From positions 42,653-106,652 of the forward strand of contig JALELK010000033.1 in assembly GCA_022768745.1 (NCBI GenBank): a stretch of DNA of 64,000 nucleotides, read 5' to 3'. The number at the start of each line of letters is the position of its first letter. Position 1 is the stretch's first letter. The position numbers and the translations under genes are program-made. The stretch comes from Lachnospiraceae bacterium. Its GTDB lineage: Bacteria > Bacillota > Clostridia > Lachnospirales > Lachnospiraceae. The notes beneath the pieces were generated by a model. That model did no database searches and was not told where the DNA came from. It saw only the letters and a program-made list of their open reading frames with translations. This document shows positions 9,107-18,766 of this stretch, piece after piece.

Positions 9107-9135
9107 GAGGGGTGTGCTAAAATTAGTTTTAGCAC
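9096..9135 (+). promoter_or_regulatory. ilvN-ilvC promoter with overlapping inverted-repeat operator
   Basis: TTGACA (9096-9101) and TAAAAT (9118-9123) are 16 bases apart. A perfect inverted repeat, GTGCTAAAA (9114-9122) and TTTTAGCAC (9127-9135), covers the -10 box. That placement suits a repressor operator better than a terminator, although the run of T after it is short either way. GTGCTAAA also overlaps the leuC -10 region. Confidence 0.6.
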
Positions 9136-9181
9136 TTTAAAGTATTGGTGTAAATGCCATACGGGGAGCGAGGACAAGTTT

Positions 9182-9685
9182 ATGAGAAGAAAAGTAATGT
9201 CTATTTTAGTAGAGAATACACCGGGACTTTTAAGCCATGTATCCGGTTTGTTTAGCCGCAGAGGTTACAATATAGACAGTTTTTCAGCCGGAGTCACAGC
9301 AGATCCCAGATTTACCAGAGCAACCATTGTTGCCAGTGGGGATGAGTTGATTTTGGAGCAGATTGAGAAACAATTGGCAAAGCTCGAAGATGTTGTTGAT
9401 ATCAAGATTTTAGAGCCGGAGGCATCGGTTACCAGAGAGATGATGCTGGTTAAGATTGCCGTCACAAAAGGAGAACGCCAGGCTGTGGATACCTTGACAG
9501 GATTTTTCCACGGAAAAGTGGTGGATGTTACACACGATTCTATGGTTATTGAAATTTCAGGCCATCAGGATAAATTACAATCATTCTTGGACGTGATTGC
9601 TGACGATTATCAGATTTTAGAGTTGGCAAGAACCGGACTTACGGGACTTACAAGGGGTTCTGAAGACGTTTTTATGATTGAGTGA
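9182..9685 (+). CDS. ilvN: Acetolactate synthase small (regulatory) subunit
   Basis: 167 residues. An N-terminal ACT domain begins at once (VLVEN-like SILVENTPGLLSHVSGLFSRR) with the valine-binding glycine-rich turn, and the IlvH-type C-terminal domain follows (SMVIEISGHQDKLQSFLDV). It gives valine feedback control and full activity to acetohydroxyacid synthase. The catalytic subunit ilvB is not in the window, which is unusual for Firmicute ilvBNC clusters. The start is preceded by GGGGAGCGAGGA. Confidence 0.92.
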   Translation: MRRKVMSILVENTPGLLSHVSGLFSRRGYNIDSFSAGVTADPRFTRATIVASGDELILEQIEKQLAKLEDVVDIKILEPEASVTREMMLVKIAVTKGERQAVDTLTGFFHGKVVDVTHDSMVIEISGHQDKLQSFLDVIADDYQILELARTGLTGLTRGSEDVFMIE

Positions 9686-9707
9686 TAATTTTAAAGGAGG
9701 ATAATAA

Positions 9708-10739
<1,032 letters not shown>

Positions 10740-10767
10740 TTTGTTTTTCATTGATGAAGTGATACAT

Positions 10768-10804
10768 AAAAGCAGTAATTTCCTCAGGGGAGTTACTGCT
10801 TTTC
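10768..10804 (+). terminator. Intrinsic terminator after ilvC
   Basis: AAAAGCAGTAA (10768-10778) pairs with TTACTGCTTTT (10793-10803) around a 14-base loop. The stem itself ends in the T-run. Confidence 0.85.
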
Positions 10805-10823
10805 TTCATAGAAGGAGAAAGGA

Positions 10824-11192
10824 ATGGATAAATTTTTTAAAAGTATTGTAGATGAGGATAAATGCGCGGTGGTGATATGTGATACCAAGCATCAGATTAT
10901 TTATATGAACCCCGCTGCTCAGGAAAATTATAAGAAATATGGCGGAAAGGATTTGGTGGGAAAGAGCATTATGGATTGCCATAATGAAAAGTCCTGTGAG
11001 ATGATAAAAAAAGTGGTAAACTGGTTTGCTGTGGATACAGAACACGGAAGAGTCCACACCTTTTACAATGAAAAGCAAAAAAAGGACGTCTATATGGTTC
11101 CCTTACGGGATGATAGCGGTCTTCTCATAGGTTACTATGAAAAGCACGAGTATCGAGAACCGGATGAGACATCCTTGTATGATCTGTATTAA
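10824..11192 (+). CDS. Small single-domain PAS protein
   Basis: 122 residues, nearly all one PAS fold: CAVVICDTKHQIIYMNPAAQE, then GKSIMDCHN and a C-terminal sheet ending VYMVPLRDDSGLLIGYYEK. No output domain is attached, so it probably acts on a partner or binds a small ligand; neither can be read from the sequence. Its C and H residues in DCHNEKSC could ligate haem or metal, which is speculation. A good GAAGGAG site precedes it. Its stop codon overlaps that of the convergent cyclase gene in a shared TTAA. Confidence 0.75.
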   Translation: MDKFFKSIVDEDKCAVVICDTKHQIIYMNPAAQENYKKYGGKDLVGKSIMDCHNEKSCEMIKKVVNWFAVDTEHGRVHTFYNEKQKKDVYMVPLRDDSGLLIGYYEKHEYREPDETSLYDLY

Positions 11193-12874
11193 TACATAGG
11201 GGAATCTATGCGCTGGGCATGCATTTTCTTTTTGCTTTCATACATATTTGCATCTGCTTCCCTGAAAATATCGATTTCTGTGGCGTCTGTTGTCAATGGC
11301 AACGGACGTTTTGCATATCCGATGGCAATGGATAGAGTCAATGTGCTGACATTGTTATACTCCCTCATATTTTTATCTAATCGATTAAGAAACTCTGATA
11401 CAGACCCCCGAGGGTTGATGAGGGGGATAGCAAATTCATCTCCTCCCAGACGATAAACGGTGGCATGTCCCTGAAAGGTTTTTACCAGACACCGGGCAGC
11501 CTGCTGAATTAGTTTGTCACCCATGTGGTGACCCATTTCGTCATTGGTTTTCTTCAGATAATTTAAATCACAGATAAACAAAATCACTTCCCCGGAAGGA
11601 GTGTCCTTCTTTTCCAATGCGTCCAAGGCCCGGTCAAAGGCGGCGCGATTTGGTATATTGGTCAGCTGATCTGTAAAGGCCATATGCTCATACATATCAC
11701 TTTGCACGGAGTTGCGGATAATCTTTACGGATTCCTTTGCTATAATCATAAACAGGCAGGTGATATAGATGGCAAAAGATAAGGTAAAGGCAATTACCGC
11801 ACGGGTGCCGGAAGGATCTTGAAAGAATTGAACCGCTGTGACACACACGCCAATAAACAAAATGAAAATTCCCAGAATTAAGAATTTGGAAAAATCATAT
11901 TCTTTGTAGTGGCGTAAAAAACTGATGGTAGATATTGCAAGGTACGCTATGGCGTAGACCACTACCCCTAAAATAAAGAAGGTGGAGTTAAAGTGGTTCA
12001 TCAGGTACAGGACGATTTGGAACAGAACCAAAGCATAGCCAATCAATTCAAGAGCGCGAAAGATCCGATGTTGTTTTGGCATAAAGCATGCACAGAGCCC
12101 CATGTAGCTGGAACCGATAAACAGCAGACTAAACAGGGACAGAAATTGCACAATGGCGGAGTCAGCTGTGTAAAACTGCATAATGGACGGATCACAAAAA
12201 ATCCAGATTCCCATGGAAAAAACCAACACGGAAAAATAGACAAAGGAAATGCCAAGGTTTACTAATAGTTTATTCAGTAGTATGTAAATACCAAAAATCA
12301 AGGAAGTCAGGGCAATAAAGGAAAACAGATGAAAAATAGCATAGCGCCACATACTGTTTCTGAGCAATGCAAATTTAAATTCTCCTTTGTCACCAAAATA
12401 AATCCCTGTCATATCATAGGAAAGTTCATCATAAGGGCTTGTCATTTGGATGGTTAAAGTTTTGCCGGCATATTCCGGGAGCAAATCAACCAATGCATAG
12501 GCAGATCCGAAGGTATTGCTAAAAGGCAATTGGGGTGTGTCTGCAAAGTGATAGATTTCTTCGCCGTCCACATAAACTTTCTGACTACAATAGGAGGCAT
12601 TAAAAAAAAGAGCATCGTTTTCGGATATGTCCTCCGGTAGCTTGCAGGAAAGCACCAGGGGCTCACCTTTTTTGGCCGTCAATTCTGCGGGGAAGGATAT
12701 GGTCTGGGTGCCGTTTAACATCCACGCATCCGAGAGCTGGGTTTGTTTTTCCGGCTCAAACTGAATGTCCTGTGTGACACTGATAAAATGAAACAGGATG
12801 ACACAGGCAAAAACCGCCAGCAGGCATATGAAAAACATATTGCGAATCCATTTATGATTACGGGGTGACTTCAT
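11189..12874 (-). CDS. Membrane-bound diguanylate cyclase with 7TM-type sensor region
   Basis: 561 residues from ATG 12874, which has GGAG 8 bases upstream; a TTG at 12898 is the alternative. After one N-terminal membrane helix comes an extracellular beta-rich domain (about 40-175), then about seven to eight membrane helices (185-390), as in 7TMR-DISM sensors, and a C-terminal GGDEF domain. The signature RLGGDEFA is intact, so c-di-GMP synthesis is expected. The position of the inhibitory RxxD site holds QGHA, so classical product inhibition is probably missing. The gene is divergent from leuC and convergent with the PAS gene. Confidence 0.88.
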   Translation of the reverse strand: MKSPRNHKWIRNMFFICLLAVFACVILFHFISVTQDIQFEPEKQTQLSDAWMLNGTQTISFPAELTAKKGEPLVLSCKLPEDISENDALFFNASYCSQKVYVDGEEIYHFADTPQLPFSNTFGSAYALVDLLPEYAGKTLTIQMTSPYDELSYDMTGIYFGDKGEFKFALLRNSMWRYAIFHLFSFIALTSLIFGIYILLNKLLVNLGISFVYFSVLVFSMGIWIFCDPSIMQFYTADSAIVQFLSLFSLLFIGSSYMGLCACFMPKQHRIFRALELIGYALVLFQIVLYLMNHFNSTFFILGVVVYAIAYLAISTISFLRHYKEYDFSKFLILGIFILFIGVCVTAVQFFQDPSGTRAVIAFTLSFAIYITCLFMIIAKESVKIIRNSVQSDMYEHMAFTDQLTNIPNRAAFDRALDALEKKDTPSGEVILFICDLNYLKKTNDEMGHHMGDKLIQQAARCLVKTFQGHATVYRLGGDEFAIPLINPRGSVSEFLNRLDKNMREYNNVSTLTLSIAIGYAKRPLPLTTDATEIDIFREADANMYESKKKMHAQRIDSPMY

Positions 12875-12912
12875 TTTTATACTCCAATCTACATCCAAAC
12901 ATTATTGCCTCC

Positions 12913-12957
12913 ATTATAGCATAAGGAATTGAAAATCACACTTTAATGTGCTAAACT
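12913..12957. promoter_or_regulatory. Divergent promoters: leuC (+) and diguanylate cyclase (-)
   Basis: For leuC, TTGAAA (12929-12934) and TAAACT (12952-12957) are 17 bases apart. For the minus-strand cyclase gene, a TGC-TATAAT extended -10 lies at 12920-12913. The leuC -10 sits in TGTGCTAAACT, which resembles the -10/operator sequence before ilvN. Confidence 0.5.
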
Positions 12958-12993
12958 AAAGGGCAACGTGAGAAGAAAGGTAGGGATAGAAGT

Positions 12994-14256
12994 ATGGGAA
13001 TGACAATGACCCAAAAAATCTTAGCTGCCCATGCGGGCTTGGAGTCTGTAGAAGCAGGACAATTGATTGAGGCGGATCTTGACTTGGTGTTGGGAAATGA
13101 TATCACATCACCGGTAGCCATTCATGAGATTGAAAAAATGAAAGTGGACGGTGTATTCCATAAGGACAAGATTGCCCTGGTTATGGATCATTTTATTCCA
13201 AATAAAGATATAAAATCAGCAGAGCATTGCAAGTGCGTCAGAGAGTTTGCCTGCAAAAATGATATTACCAATTATTTTGATGTGGGACAGATGGGAATTG
13301 AGCACGCACTGCTTCCGGAGAAAGGTCTGACCGTAGCCGGAGATGTGATTATCGGTGCAGATTCACACACATGTACATACGGAGCTCTCGGTGCATTTTC
13401 TACAGGTGTGGGAAGTACCGATATGGCTGCAGGTATGGCTACAGGTAAGGCATGGTTTAAGGTGCCTTCTGCCATCAAGTTTAATATTGTAGGAAAGCCT
13501 TCCGAGTACATCAGTGGTAAGGATTTGATTTTACATATCATTGGTATGATTGGGGTGGATGGAGCTCTTTATAAGTCTATGGAATTTTGTGGAGAGGGAA
13601 TCAAAAATCTTTCTATGGATGATAGACTTTGTATTTCAAATATGGCTATTGAGGCCGGTGCCAAGAATGGTATTTTCCCGGTAGACGATATTACCATTGA
13701 CTATATGAAAGAGCATTCAAAGAGAGAATACAAGGTGTTTGAGGCAGATGAAGATGCGGTATATGATGAGGAGTACACCATTGATCTTTCCACATTGAAG
13801 TCTACGGTTTCTTTCCCTCATTTACCGGAAAATACAAAGACCATTGATGAAGTGGGAGATGTGAAAATCGACCAGGTAGTGATTGGTTCTTGTACCAACG
13901 GCAGATTCGAGGATTTGGCTATGGCAGACAAAATACTGAAGGGTAAAAAGGTAAAGAAGGGGCTTCGTGTTATCATTATTCCGGGAACCCAGCAGATTTA
14001 TCTGGATGCTATGGAAGCCGGATTTATCCGTGATTTCATTGAGGCTGGATGCGTGGTTTCTACACCTACCTGCGGACCATGTCTCGGCGGTTATATGGGA
14101 GTTTTGGCGGCAGGAGAGCGTTGCGTTTCCACTACCAACAGAAACTTCGTAGGAAGAATGGGACACGTTGACTCAGAAGTATATTTGGCTTCTCCGGCGG
14201 TGGCAGCAGCCAGTGCATTAACCGGAAAGATTTCAGGACCAAAGGAGGTAATGTAA
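12994..14256 (+). CDS. leuC: 3-isopropylmalate dehydratase large subunit
   Basis: 420 residues, the length of the shorter archaeal/clostridial LeuC2-type subunit. The [4Fe-4S] cysteines are visible in VIGSCTNGR and in PTCGPCLGG. It isomerises 2-isopropylmalate to 3-isopropylmalate in leucine synthesis together with LeuD. Three in-frame ATGs occur within the first five codons; the first, with AGGGA upstream, is used here. Some family members act on homologous substrates, but LeuD pairing and the nearby ilv genes favour leucine synthesis. The gene overlaps leuD as TAATG. Confidence 0.93.
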   Translation: MGMTMTQKILAAHAGLESVEAGQLIEADLDLVLGNDITSPVAIHEIEKMKVDGVFHKDKIALVMDHFIPNKDIKSAEHCKCVREFACKNDITNYFDVGQMGIEHALLPEKGLTVAGDVIIGADSHTCTYGALGAFSTGVGSTDMAAGMATGKAWFKVPSAIKFNIVGKPSEYISGKDLILHIIGMIGVDGALYKSMEFCGEGIKNLSMDDRLCISNMAIEAGAKNGIFPVDDITIDYMKEHSKREYKVFEADEDAVYDEEYTIDLSTLKSTVSFPHLPENTKTIDEVGDVKIDQVVIGSCTNGRFEDLAMADKILKGKKVKKGLRVIIIPGTQQIYLDAMEAGFIRDFIEAGCVVSTPTCGPCLGGYMGVLAAGERCVSTTNRNFVGRMGHVDSEVYLASPAVAAASALTGKISGPKEVM

Positions 14257-14744
14257 TGAAGGCAGCACAGGGAAAAGTATTTAAATTTGGAGATAATGTG
14301 GATACAGACGTTATCATTCCGGCACGTTATTTGAACTCATCAGATCCTAAGGAATTGGCGACGCACTGTATGGAAGATATTGATAATCAGTTTGTAAACA
14401 AGGTGTCTGTGGGAGACATTATGGTGGCAAACAAAAACTTTGGCTGTGGTTCATCCAGAGAACATGCACCTATTGCCATTAAGGCTTGTGGTGTCAGCTG
14501 TGTAATCGCAGAGACCTTTGCCAGAATTTTTTATCGAAATGCTATCAATATCGGCTTACCGATTATTGAGTGCCCGGAGGCAGCAAAGGCCATTGGGGAG
14601 GGTGACGAAGTGAAGGTTGACTTTGACAGCGGTGTGATTACTGATATTACCACCGGAGAGCAGTTCAAGGGTCAGGCGTTCCCACCGTTTATGCAAAAGA
14701 TTATTGATTGCGAAGGATTGGTAAACTATATTAACCAGAAATAG
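14256..14744 (+). CDS. leuD: 3-isopropylmalate dehydratase small subunit
   Basis: 162 residues, the usual short form. It has the swivelling-domain signatures [14 protein letters not shown] at the N-terminus and [12 protein letters not shown], which binds substrate in the aconitase family. Its start codon overlaps the leuC stop (TAATG), which points to translational coupling and a 1:1 complex. Confidence 0.95.
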   Translation: MKAAQGKVFKFGDNVDTDVIIPARYLNSSDPKELATHCMEDIDNQFVNKVSVGDIMVANKNFGCGSSREHAPIAIKACGVSCVIAETFARIFYRNAINIGLPIIECPEAAKAIGEGDEVKVDFDSGVITDITTGEQFKGQAFPPFMQKIIDCEGLVNYINQK

Positions 14745-14752
14745 AAAATAAG

Positions 14753-14789
14753 AGTCTGTGAGTTATCCGGAAAATGGATACCCACAGGC
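14753..14789. terminator. Terminator between convergent leuD and the AP2/HNH-like gene
   Basis: GTCTGTGAGTTATCC pairs imperfectly with GGATACCCACAGGC around a 7-base loop and is followed by TTATTTTTTT in the leuD direction. The T-run abuts the stop codon of the minus-strand gene. Confidence 0.75.
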
Positions 14790-15584
14790 TTATTTTTTTA
14801 GTATGTATTCTTTGAATTTATTGGACAGGGGCAACCTTGTATAAAGGTCTGCATATTCTTTTGGGGATAACTCGGAAACAAAGTTTTCAATATAATTTTT
14901 TTCGATACCCTGGTCTCTGGCAAAGTCCACACCCTTGTTGTAGGCCACGGCAGCCTTGACCTCGGAGGAGTACTTCCCGATAATCACATCCCCATTCAGA
15001 TGCAGTTTCGCCACATACCAGGTTTTATTATTGTGTACTTCCTGGGTGATGCCGTGGTATTTGTTGATAATGATAATATTGGAATAGCGGAAATCAGAGG
15101 AATCTCCGTTGGCAAATCGAAAGTCCCGACCTTCCACTCCGTAATTTTTTATGCCGTACCGGTTGGCAATGTTGTATTGCATACCGTAATCATTTACAAA
15201 CAGATGTCCGTTTCTGCGAATAATCTTGTGACTGGAATAATAAAACAAATCGTCATTGTCAAATTTTAACGGGGAACCGGGTTCTATATAGTATAGAAAA
15301 AATCCGGTTTGTAAGTAGATGGGGGTTTTTATATAAATTCCGTGATCCCGATAGTTCAAAAGGCATATGGCCTTCTCAAAGGAGAGAGCATGAATGTGGG
15401 AGAAATAATCCGTGAGAGTGATGGAAAAGTCGGTCAAAAGATTTTTTGCCTCCCGATACATCTCTGCGGCAGTCAGTTGACTTGGGGAGCTGCCAAGGCT
15501 GATGTGTTTGTTTTTGAAGTTTATTCCGGCACGATAATAGATGGTGCCATCTTTTTTTGTGGTCTTGTAAACTCCGGTTAGCAT
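14790..15584 (-). CDS. AP2-like/degenerate HNH-type DNA-binding protein
   Basis: 264 residues, start at 15584 with AAGGAG 6 bases upstream. The C-terminal 90 residues read like an HNH-AP2 homing endonuclease tail: a D-F-R-x-x-N segment (SSDFRYSNIIIIN), then an AP2-like sheet-helix unit (YHGITQEVHNNKTWYVAKLH, IGKYSSEVKAAVAYNKGVDF). The N-terminus (residues 2-50: GVYKTTKKDGTIYYRAGI, HISLGSSPSQLTAAEMY) looks like a second AP2-like copy. The histidines expected of an HNH active site are not evident, so it may bind DNA without cutting. It stands alone, not inside an intron or another gene. The domain reading is by eye. Confidence 0.55.
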   Translation of the reverse strand: MLTGVYKTTKKDGTIYYRAGINFKNKHISLGSSPSQLTAAEMYREAKNLLTDFSITLTDYFSHIHALSFEKAICLLNYRDHGIYIKTPIYLQTGFFLYYIEPGSPLKFDNDDLFYYSSHKIIRRNGHLFVNDYGMQYNIANRYGIKNYGVEGRDFRFANGDSSDFRYSNIIIINKYHGITQEVHNNKTWYVAKLHLNGDVIIGKYSSEVKAAVAYNKGVDFARDQGIEKNYIENFVSELSPKEYADLYTRLPLSNKFKEYILKK

Positions 15585-15671
15585 AGGGGCTCCTTCTCGA
15601 GAATTTCTTTCCGTTATTTGTTTCTACTATAACATATTCCCATAAAAATAGGAAAACAAAGGTTGGTTACA

Positions 15672-15701
15672 TTGACATATCTTTTATTAATACTTTATAA
15701 T
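15672..15701 (+). promoter_or_regulatory. thrC promoter
   Basis: A perfect TTGACA (15672-15677) and perfect TATAAT (15696-15701) are 18 bases apart. They lie 48 bases before the thrC start. Confidence 0.8.
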
Positions 15702-15749
15702 GGTAAAGTGAATGTTTTAATTTAACAGATGAATTAAGAGGTAAAGATT

Positions 15750-17237
15750 ATGAAATTACAGTATGTAAGCACGAGAGATGCATCAGAGGTAGTGAGTGCG
15801 TCACAGGCAATTTTAAAAGGACTGGCAAATGGCGGCGGGTTGTTTGTCCCTACACAGATTCCACAGCTTTCCGTTAGTTTGCAGGAATTAAGTAAAATGA
15901 GTTATCAGGAAATCGCTTATGAAGTGATGAAACTCTATCTTACAGATTTTACGGAAGAGGAATTAAAGGGATGTATCAATAGAGCTTACGATGATAAATT
16001 TGATACAGAGGAGATTGCTCCTATGGTTTATGCAGATGGTGCATATTATTTGGAATTGTTCCACGGTTCCACCATCGCATTTAAGGATATGGCACTTTCC
16101 ATTTTGCCACATCTTATGATTACATCTGCCAGAAAGAATAATGTTTCCAATGATATCGTAATTCTTACCGCTACATCCGGTGATACAGGAAAGGCTGCAT
16201 TGGCAGGTTTCGCCGGAGTAGAGGGCACAAAGATTATTGTATTTTATCCAAAGGACGGGGTGAGCCCGATTCAGAAAAAGCAGATGGTTACTCAGGTGGG
16301 AGATAATACTCTTGTGGTTGGAATCAATGGTAACTTTGACCAGGCCCAGACCGGAGTAAAGAAGATGTTTGCAGACAAAGAATTGGCAGAGGAACTTGAC
16401 AAGGCGCATTATCAGTTCTCCTCAGCAAATTCCATTAATATCGGTCGCCTGGTACCTCAGATTGTCTATTATGTTTATGCTTACAGCAAGCTGTTGGCAA
16501 ATGAGAGAATTAAAGAGGGCGAAAAGATTAATGTGGTAGTTCCTACCGGAAACTTTGGTAACATTTTAGCGGCATTTTATGCAAAGAATATGGGACTTCC
16601 AATCGATAAGTTAATCTGTGCTTCCAATGAAAATAAAGTGTTGTATGACTTCTTCCAGACCGGTGTCTATGACAAAAATCGTGAATTTGTACTGACAAAT
16701 TCTCCATCTATGGATATTTTGATTTCCAGCAATCTGGAGCGATTGATTTATCGTATCGCCGGAGAAGATGCAGAGAAGAATGCAGCACTTATGAATCAGC
16801 TTGTCTCAGAAGGAAAATATGAGATTACAGATGAGATGAGAGAGAAGCTAGGTGACTTCTATGGAAATTATACCGACGAAGACGAGACCGGCAAGGTAAT
16901 TCACGACTTATATGAAGATACCGGATATGTCATTGATACTCACACGGCTGTTGCTGCCGGAGTTTATGAGAAGTATAAAAAAGATACCGGAGATACAAAG
17001 GCAACAGTGATTGCATCTACAGCCAGCCCATTTAAGTTTGCCAGAAGCGTTATGGGAGCCATTGATTCTGCTTATGATGATATGGATGACTTTGCACTGG
17101 TAGACAAGCTCAGCGAGATTGCAAATGTAAAGGTTCCAAAGGCAGTAGAGGAAATAAGAAACGCTGAAATTCGTCACAAGACCATTTGTGAGGTGGATGA
17201 GATGCCACAGGTAGTCAGAGATTTTTTGAAGGCGTAA
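15750..17237 (+). CDS. thrC: Threonine synthase
   Basis: 495 residues, the longer (fungal/E. coli-like) class. The PLP lysine is in HGSTIAFKDMALS at about residue 110, and the phosphate-binding loop is TATSGDTGKAALAGF. It makes threonine from O-phosphohomoserine. AAGAGG lies 8 bases before the start. The gene is single, with its own strong promoter and terminator; no leader peptide or riboswitch was seen in the short 5' region. Confidence 0.95.
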   Translation: MKLQYVSTRDASEVVSASQAILKGLANGGGLFVPTQIPQLSVSLQELSKMSYQEIAYEVMKLYLTDFTEEELKGCINRAYDDKFDTEEIAPMVYADGAYYLELFHGSTIAFKDMALSILPHLMITSARKNNVSNDIVILTATSGDTGKAALAGFAGVEGTKIIVFYPKDGVSPIQKKQMVTQVGDNTLVVGINGNFDQAQTGVKKMFADKELAEELDKAHYQFSSANSINIGRLVPQIVYYVYAYSKLLANERIKEGEKINVVVPTGNFGNILAAFYAKNMGLPIDKLICASNENKVLYDFFQTGVYDKNREFVLTNSPSMDILISSNLERLIYRIAGEDAEKNAALMNQLVSEGKYEITDEMREKLGDFYGNYTDEDETGKVIHDLYEDTGYVIDTHTAVAAGVYEKYKKDTGDTKATVIASTASPFKFARSVMGAIDSAYDDMDDFALVDKLSEIANVKVPKAVEEIRNAEIRHKTICEVDEMPQVVRDFLKA

Positions 17238-17282
17238 CAGAAGGCGAAAAGCGTAGTATAAAATAATTGGTTTTGAGAACAT

Positions 17283-17316
17283 AAAAAAGCGGCAACCCAT
17301 AAGGATGCCGCTTTTT
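17283..17316. terminator. Bidirectional terminator between thrC and the CheX-like gene
   Basis: AAAAAGCGGCA pairs with TGCCGCTTTTT around a 10-base loop. A-run and T-run on the two sides let it work in both directions for the convergent genes. Confidence 0.88.
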
Positions 17317-17332
17317 GAGTTTATTAAAAATT

Positions 17333-18223
17333 TTATTCTCCATAAAGGCTGACGATTAAATGAATGGTGCCAAAAGGATAAATAATCGGAATCACAAAGG
17401 ATGCCTCGGAGAGGGTGAGTGTTTCATCGCTTTCCACCATCGGCGGATCCAAAGTCAATTCTACGGAATATTCGTTGGAGATGTTTACGATAAACAATCC
17501 GTTATGTAAGTTGATGAAATCCTCTAAGGAAGCCTGGACATATTCATCAAACTCTGTGAATTCCTGATTCGCATATCTGGATGCAAATGCAATGGCAGAT
17601 TCCTTTGGCATATCAATTCTGGAAATGCAGTTTACTTTGCCGTGGAGTGCCTGGGATACACAGTAGTTTACCGGATATTCGCTACAAGGCACCGGTGCCA
17701 GTGGGGTGAAATCATCTCCGATAAAACGAATCAGGTTGTTGAACATCAACTCCATATACATAACGCTGTATTCTGTGACAGGAATTTCGGCAACCAGGAA
17801 AAATCGCTCGATTAACTTGGTAATTTTCTCCTTGTTTTCTACATTCATGTCCATATCATACATTTCATTTTCTGTCTGATAGTCTACCATCAAGGTCTCT
17901 AAGTCAGCGTTGGAAAAAGCACCGCTTTCTACCAAACACTGTCCCAAGAGCAGGTAATCCGGGATTTGAGATTTTAAGAGGTCTCGCACCTGGTCCTCTG
18001 TAAGATAACCACGGTCAATGGCAATTTCACCAAAACGCTTGTCCTCTCTGGTCTGTAAGAAACAAACTTCGTCTACTTCGGATGCTACCATCAATCCCTG
18101 GTGTATTGCCAGAGTCCCCAATTTGATATGGGCATCCCCAACCTTCGCAATGGCATCGGCCAACTGTTCAGGTGTGACTGCTTCTTTGCGAAGCAGATAA
18201 CTTCCAAAAAGCTGTGAATACAT
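17333..18223 (-). CDS. MshEN-like plus CheX-like two-domain signalling protein
   Basis: 296 residues. The N-terminal half holds two repeats like the GspE/MshE N-terminal fold (LFGSYLLRKEAVTPEQLADAI; RFGEIAIDRGYLTEDQVRDLL, then LLLGQCLVESGAFSNADLE); some such domains bind c-di-GMP. The C-terminal half (about 150-296) resembles CheX-type domains, with the helix VMYMELMFNNLIRFIG and a closing sheet. CheX proteins dephosphorylate CheY-P, and the gene begins 3 bases after a CheY-like gene. A circuit joining c-di-GMP sensing and receiver dephosphorylation is inferred. I do not see the full ExxN catalytic motif with certainty. Confidence 0.6.
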   Translation of the reverse strand: MYSQLFGSYLLRKEAVTPEQLADAIAKVGDAHIKLGTLAIHQGLMVASEVDEVCFLQTREDKRFGEIAIDRGYLTEDQVRDLLKSQIPDYLLLGQCLVESGAFSNADLETLMVDYQTENEMYDMDMNVENKEKITKLIERFFLVAEIPVTEYSVMYMELMFNNLIRFIGDDFTPLAPVPCSEYPVNYCVSQALHGKVNCISRIDMPKESAIAFASRYANQEFTEFDEYVQASLEDFINLHNGLFIVNISNEYSVELTLDPPMVESDETLTLSEASFVIPIIYPFGTIHLIVSLYGE

Positions 18224-18226
18224 AGA

Positions 18227-18607
18227 TTATTCTCCCCCTAAATGTGTTTTGATAAGATTGTGTACCTGAGAAATGTCGATTGGCTTCTGTATAAAATCCT
18301 TTGCCCCGGCTGTGATGGCTTTCTTTAACTGGAGCTGAGTACCTACAGAAGAAACAATCACGACAGTAGCATTAGGGTCTGAAGCAATGATTTTTTCTAC
18401 AGCGGTAGTTCCGTCCATCTCTGGCATAACAATGTCCAAAAGAACCAGATCAGGAGTGTGCTCCTGGTACAAATCAACGGCTTCCTGACCGTTTTTTCCT
18501 TCATAAATGGTAATTCCATCACAGAACTCGCAGATGGCATCTTTTAACTGCTTTCTGGCAAGGATGGAATCGTCACAAATTAAAACTGATTTGTCTGAAT
18601 AACTCAT
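18227..18607 (-). CDS. CheY-like stand-alone response regulator
   Basis: 126 residues from ATG 18607, with AGGTGA 5 bases upstream; a GTG at 18616 lies within that site. It is a single receiver domain: the acidic pair in LICDDS, the phospho-acceptor Asp in LVLLDIVMPEMDG, the Ser/Thr position in VIVSSVG and the conserved Lys in DFIQKPID. No output domain is present. It is co-transcribed with the CheX-like gene, which probably controls its phosphorylation. No kinase or flagellar gene is close. Confidence 0.88.
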   Translation of the reverse strand: MSYSDKSVLICDDSILARKQLKDAICEFCDGITIYEGKNGQEAVDLYQEHTPDLVLLDIVMPEMDGTTAVEKIIASDPNATVVIVSSVGTQLQLKKAITAGAKDFIQKPIDISQVHNLIKTHLGGE

Positions 18608-18693
18608 AATCGTCACCTCATAATTTATAATATAATAACATAGTACACTAAAAAATCTTATTTATCAAACCATATTTGGTAAAAAAGCACAGA

Positions 18694-18737
18694 AAAATGG
18701 CATCTGTTGTCATACCAAAGCAGAGGACAGCAGATGC
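18694..18737 (-). terminator. Terminator of citrate synthase gene (minus strand)
   Basis: Read on the minus strand, CATCTGCTGTC (18736-18726) pairs with GACAACAGATG (18711-18701) with one mismatch, followed by CCATTTTT. Confidence 0.7.
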
Positions 18738-18766
18738 CGGATATTTGTGTTATTTTTTCGTTAAAT

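Noticed and set aside
9107..9181. T-box or leader-peptide attenuator before ilvN
   Set aside because: The gap is only 75 bases, has no T-box consensus and no short frame rich in Val/Leu/Ile codons; the inverted repeat overlaps a -10 box instead.
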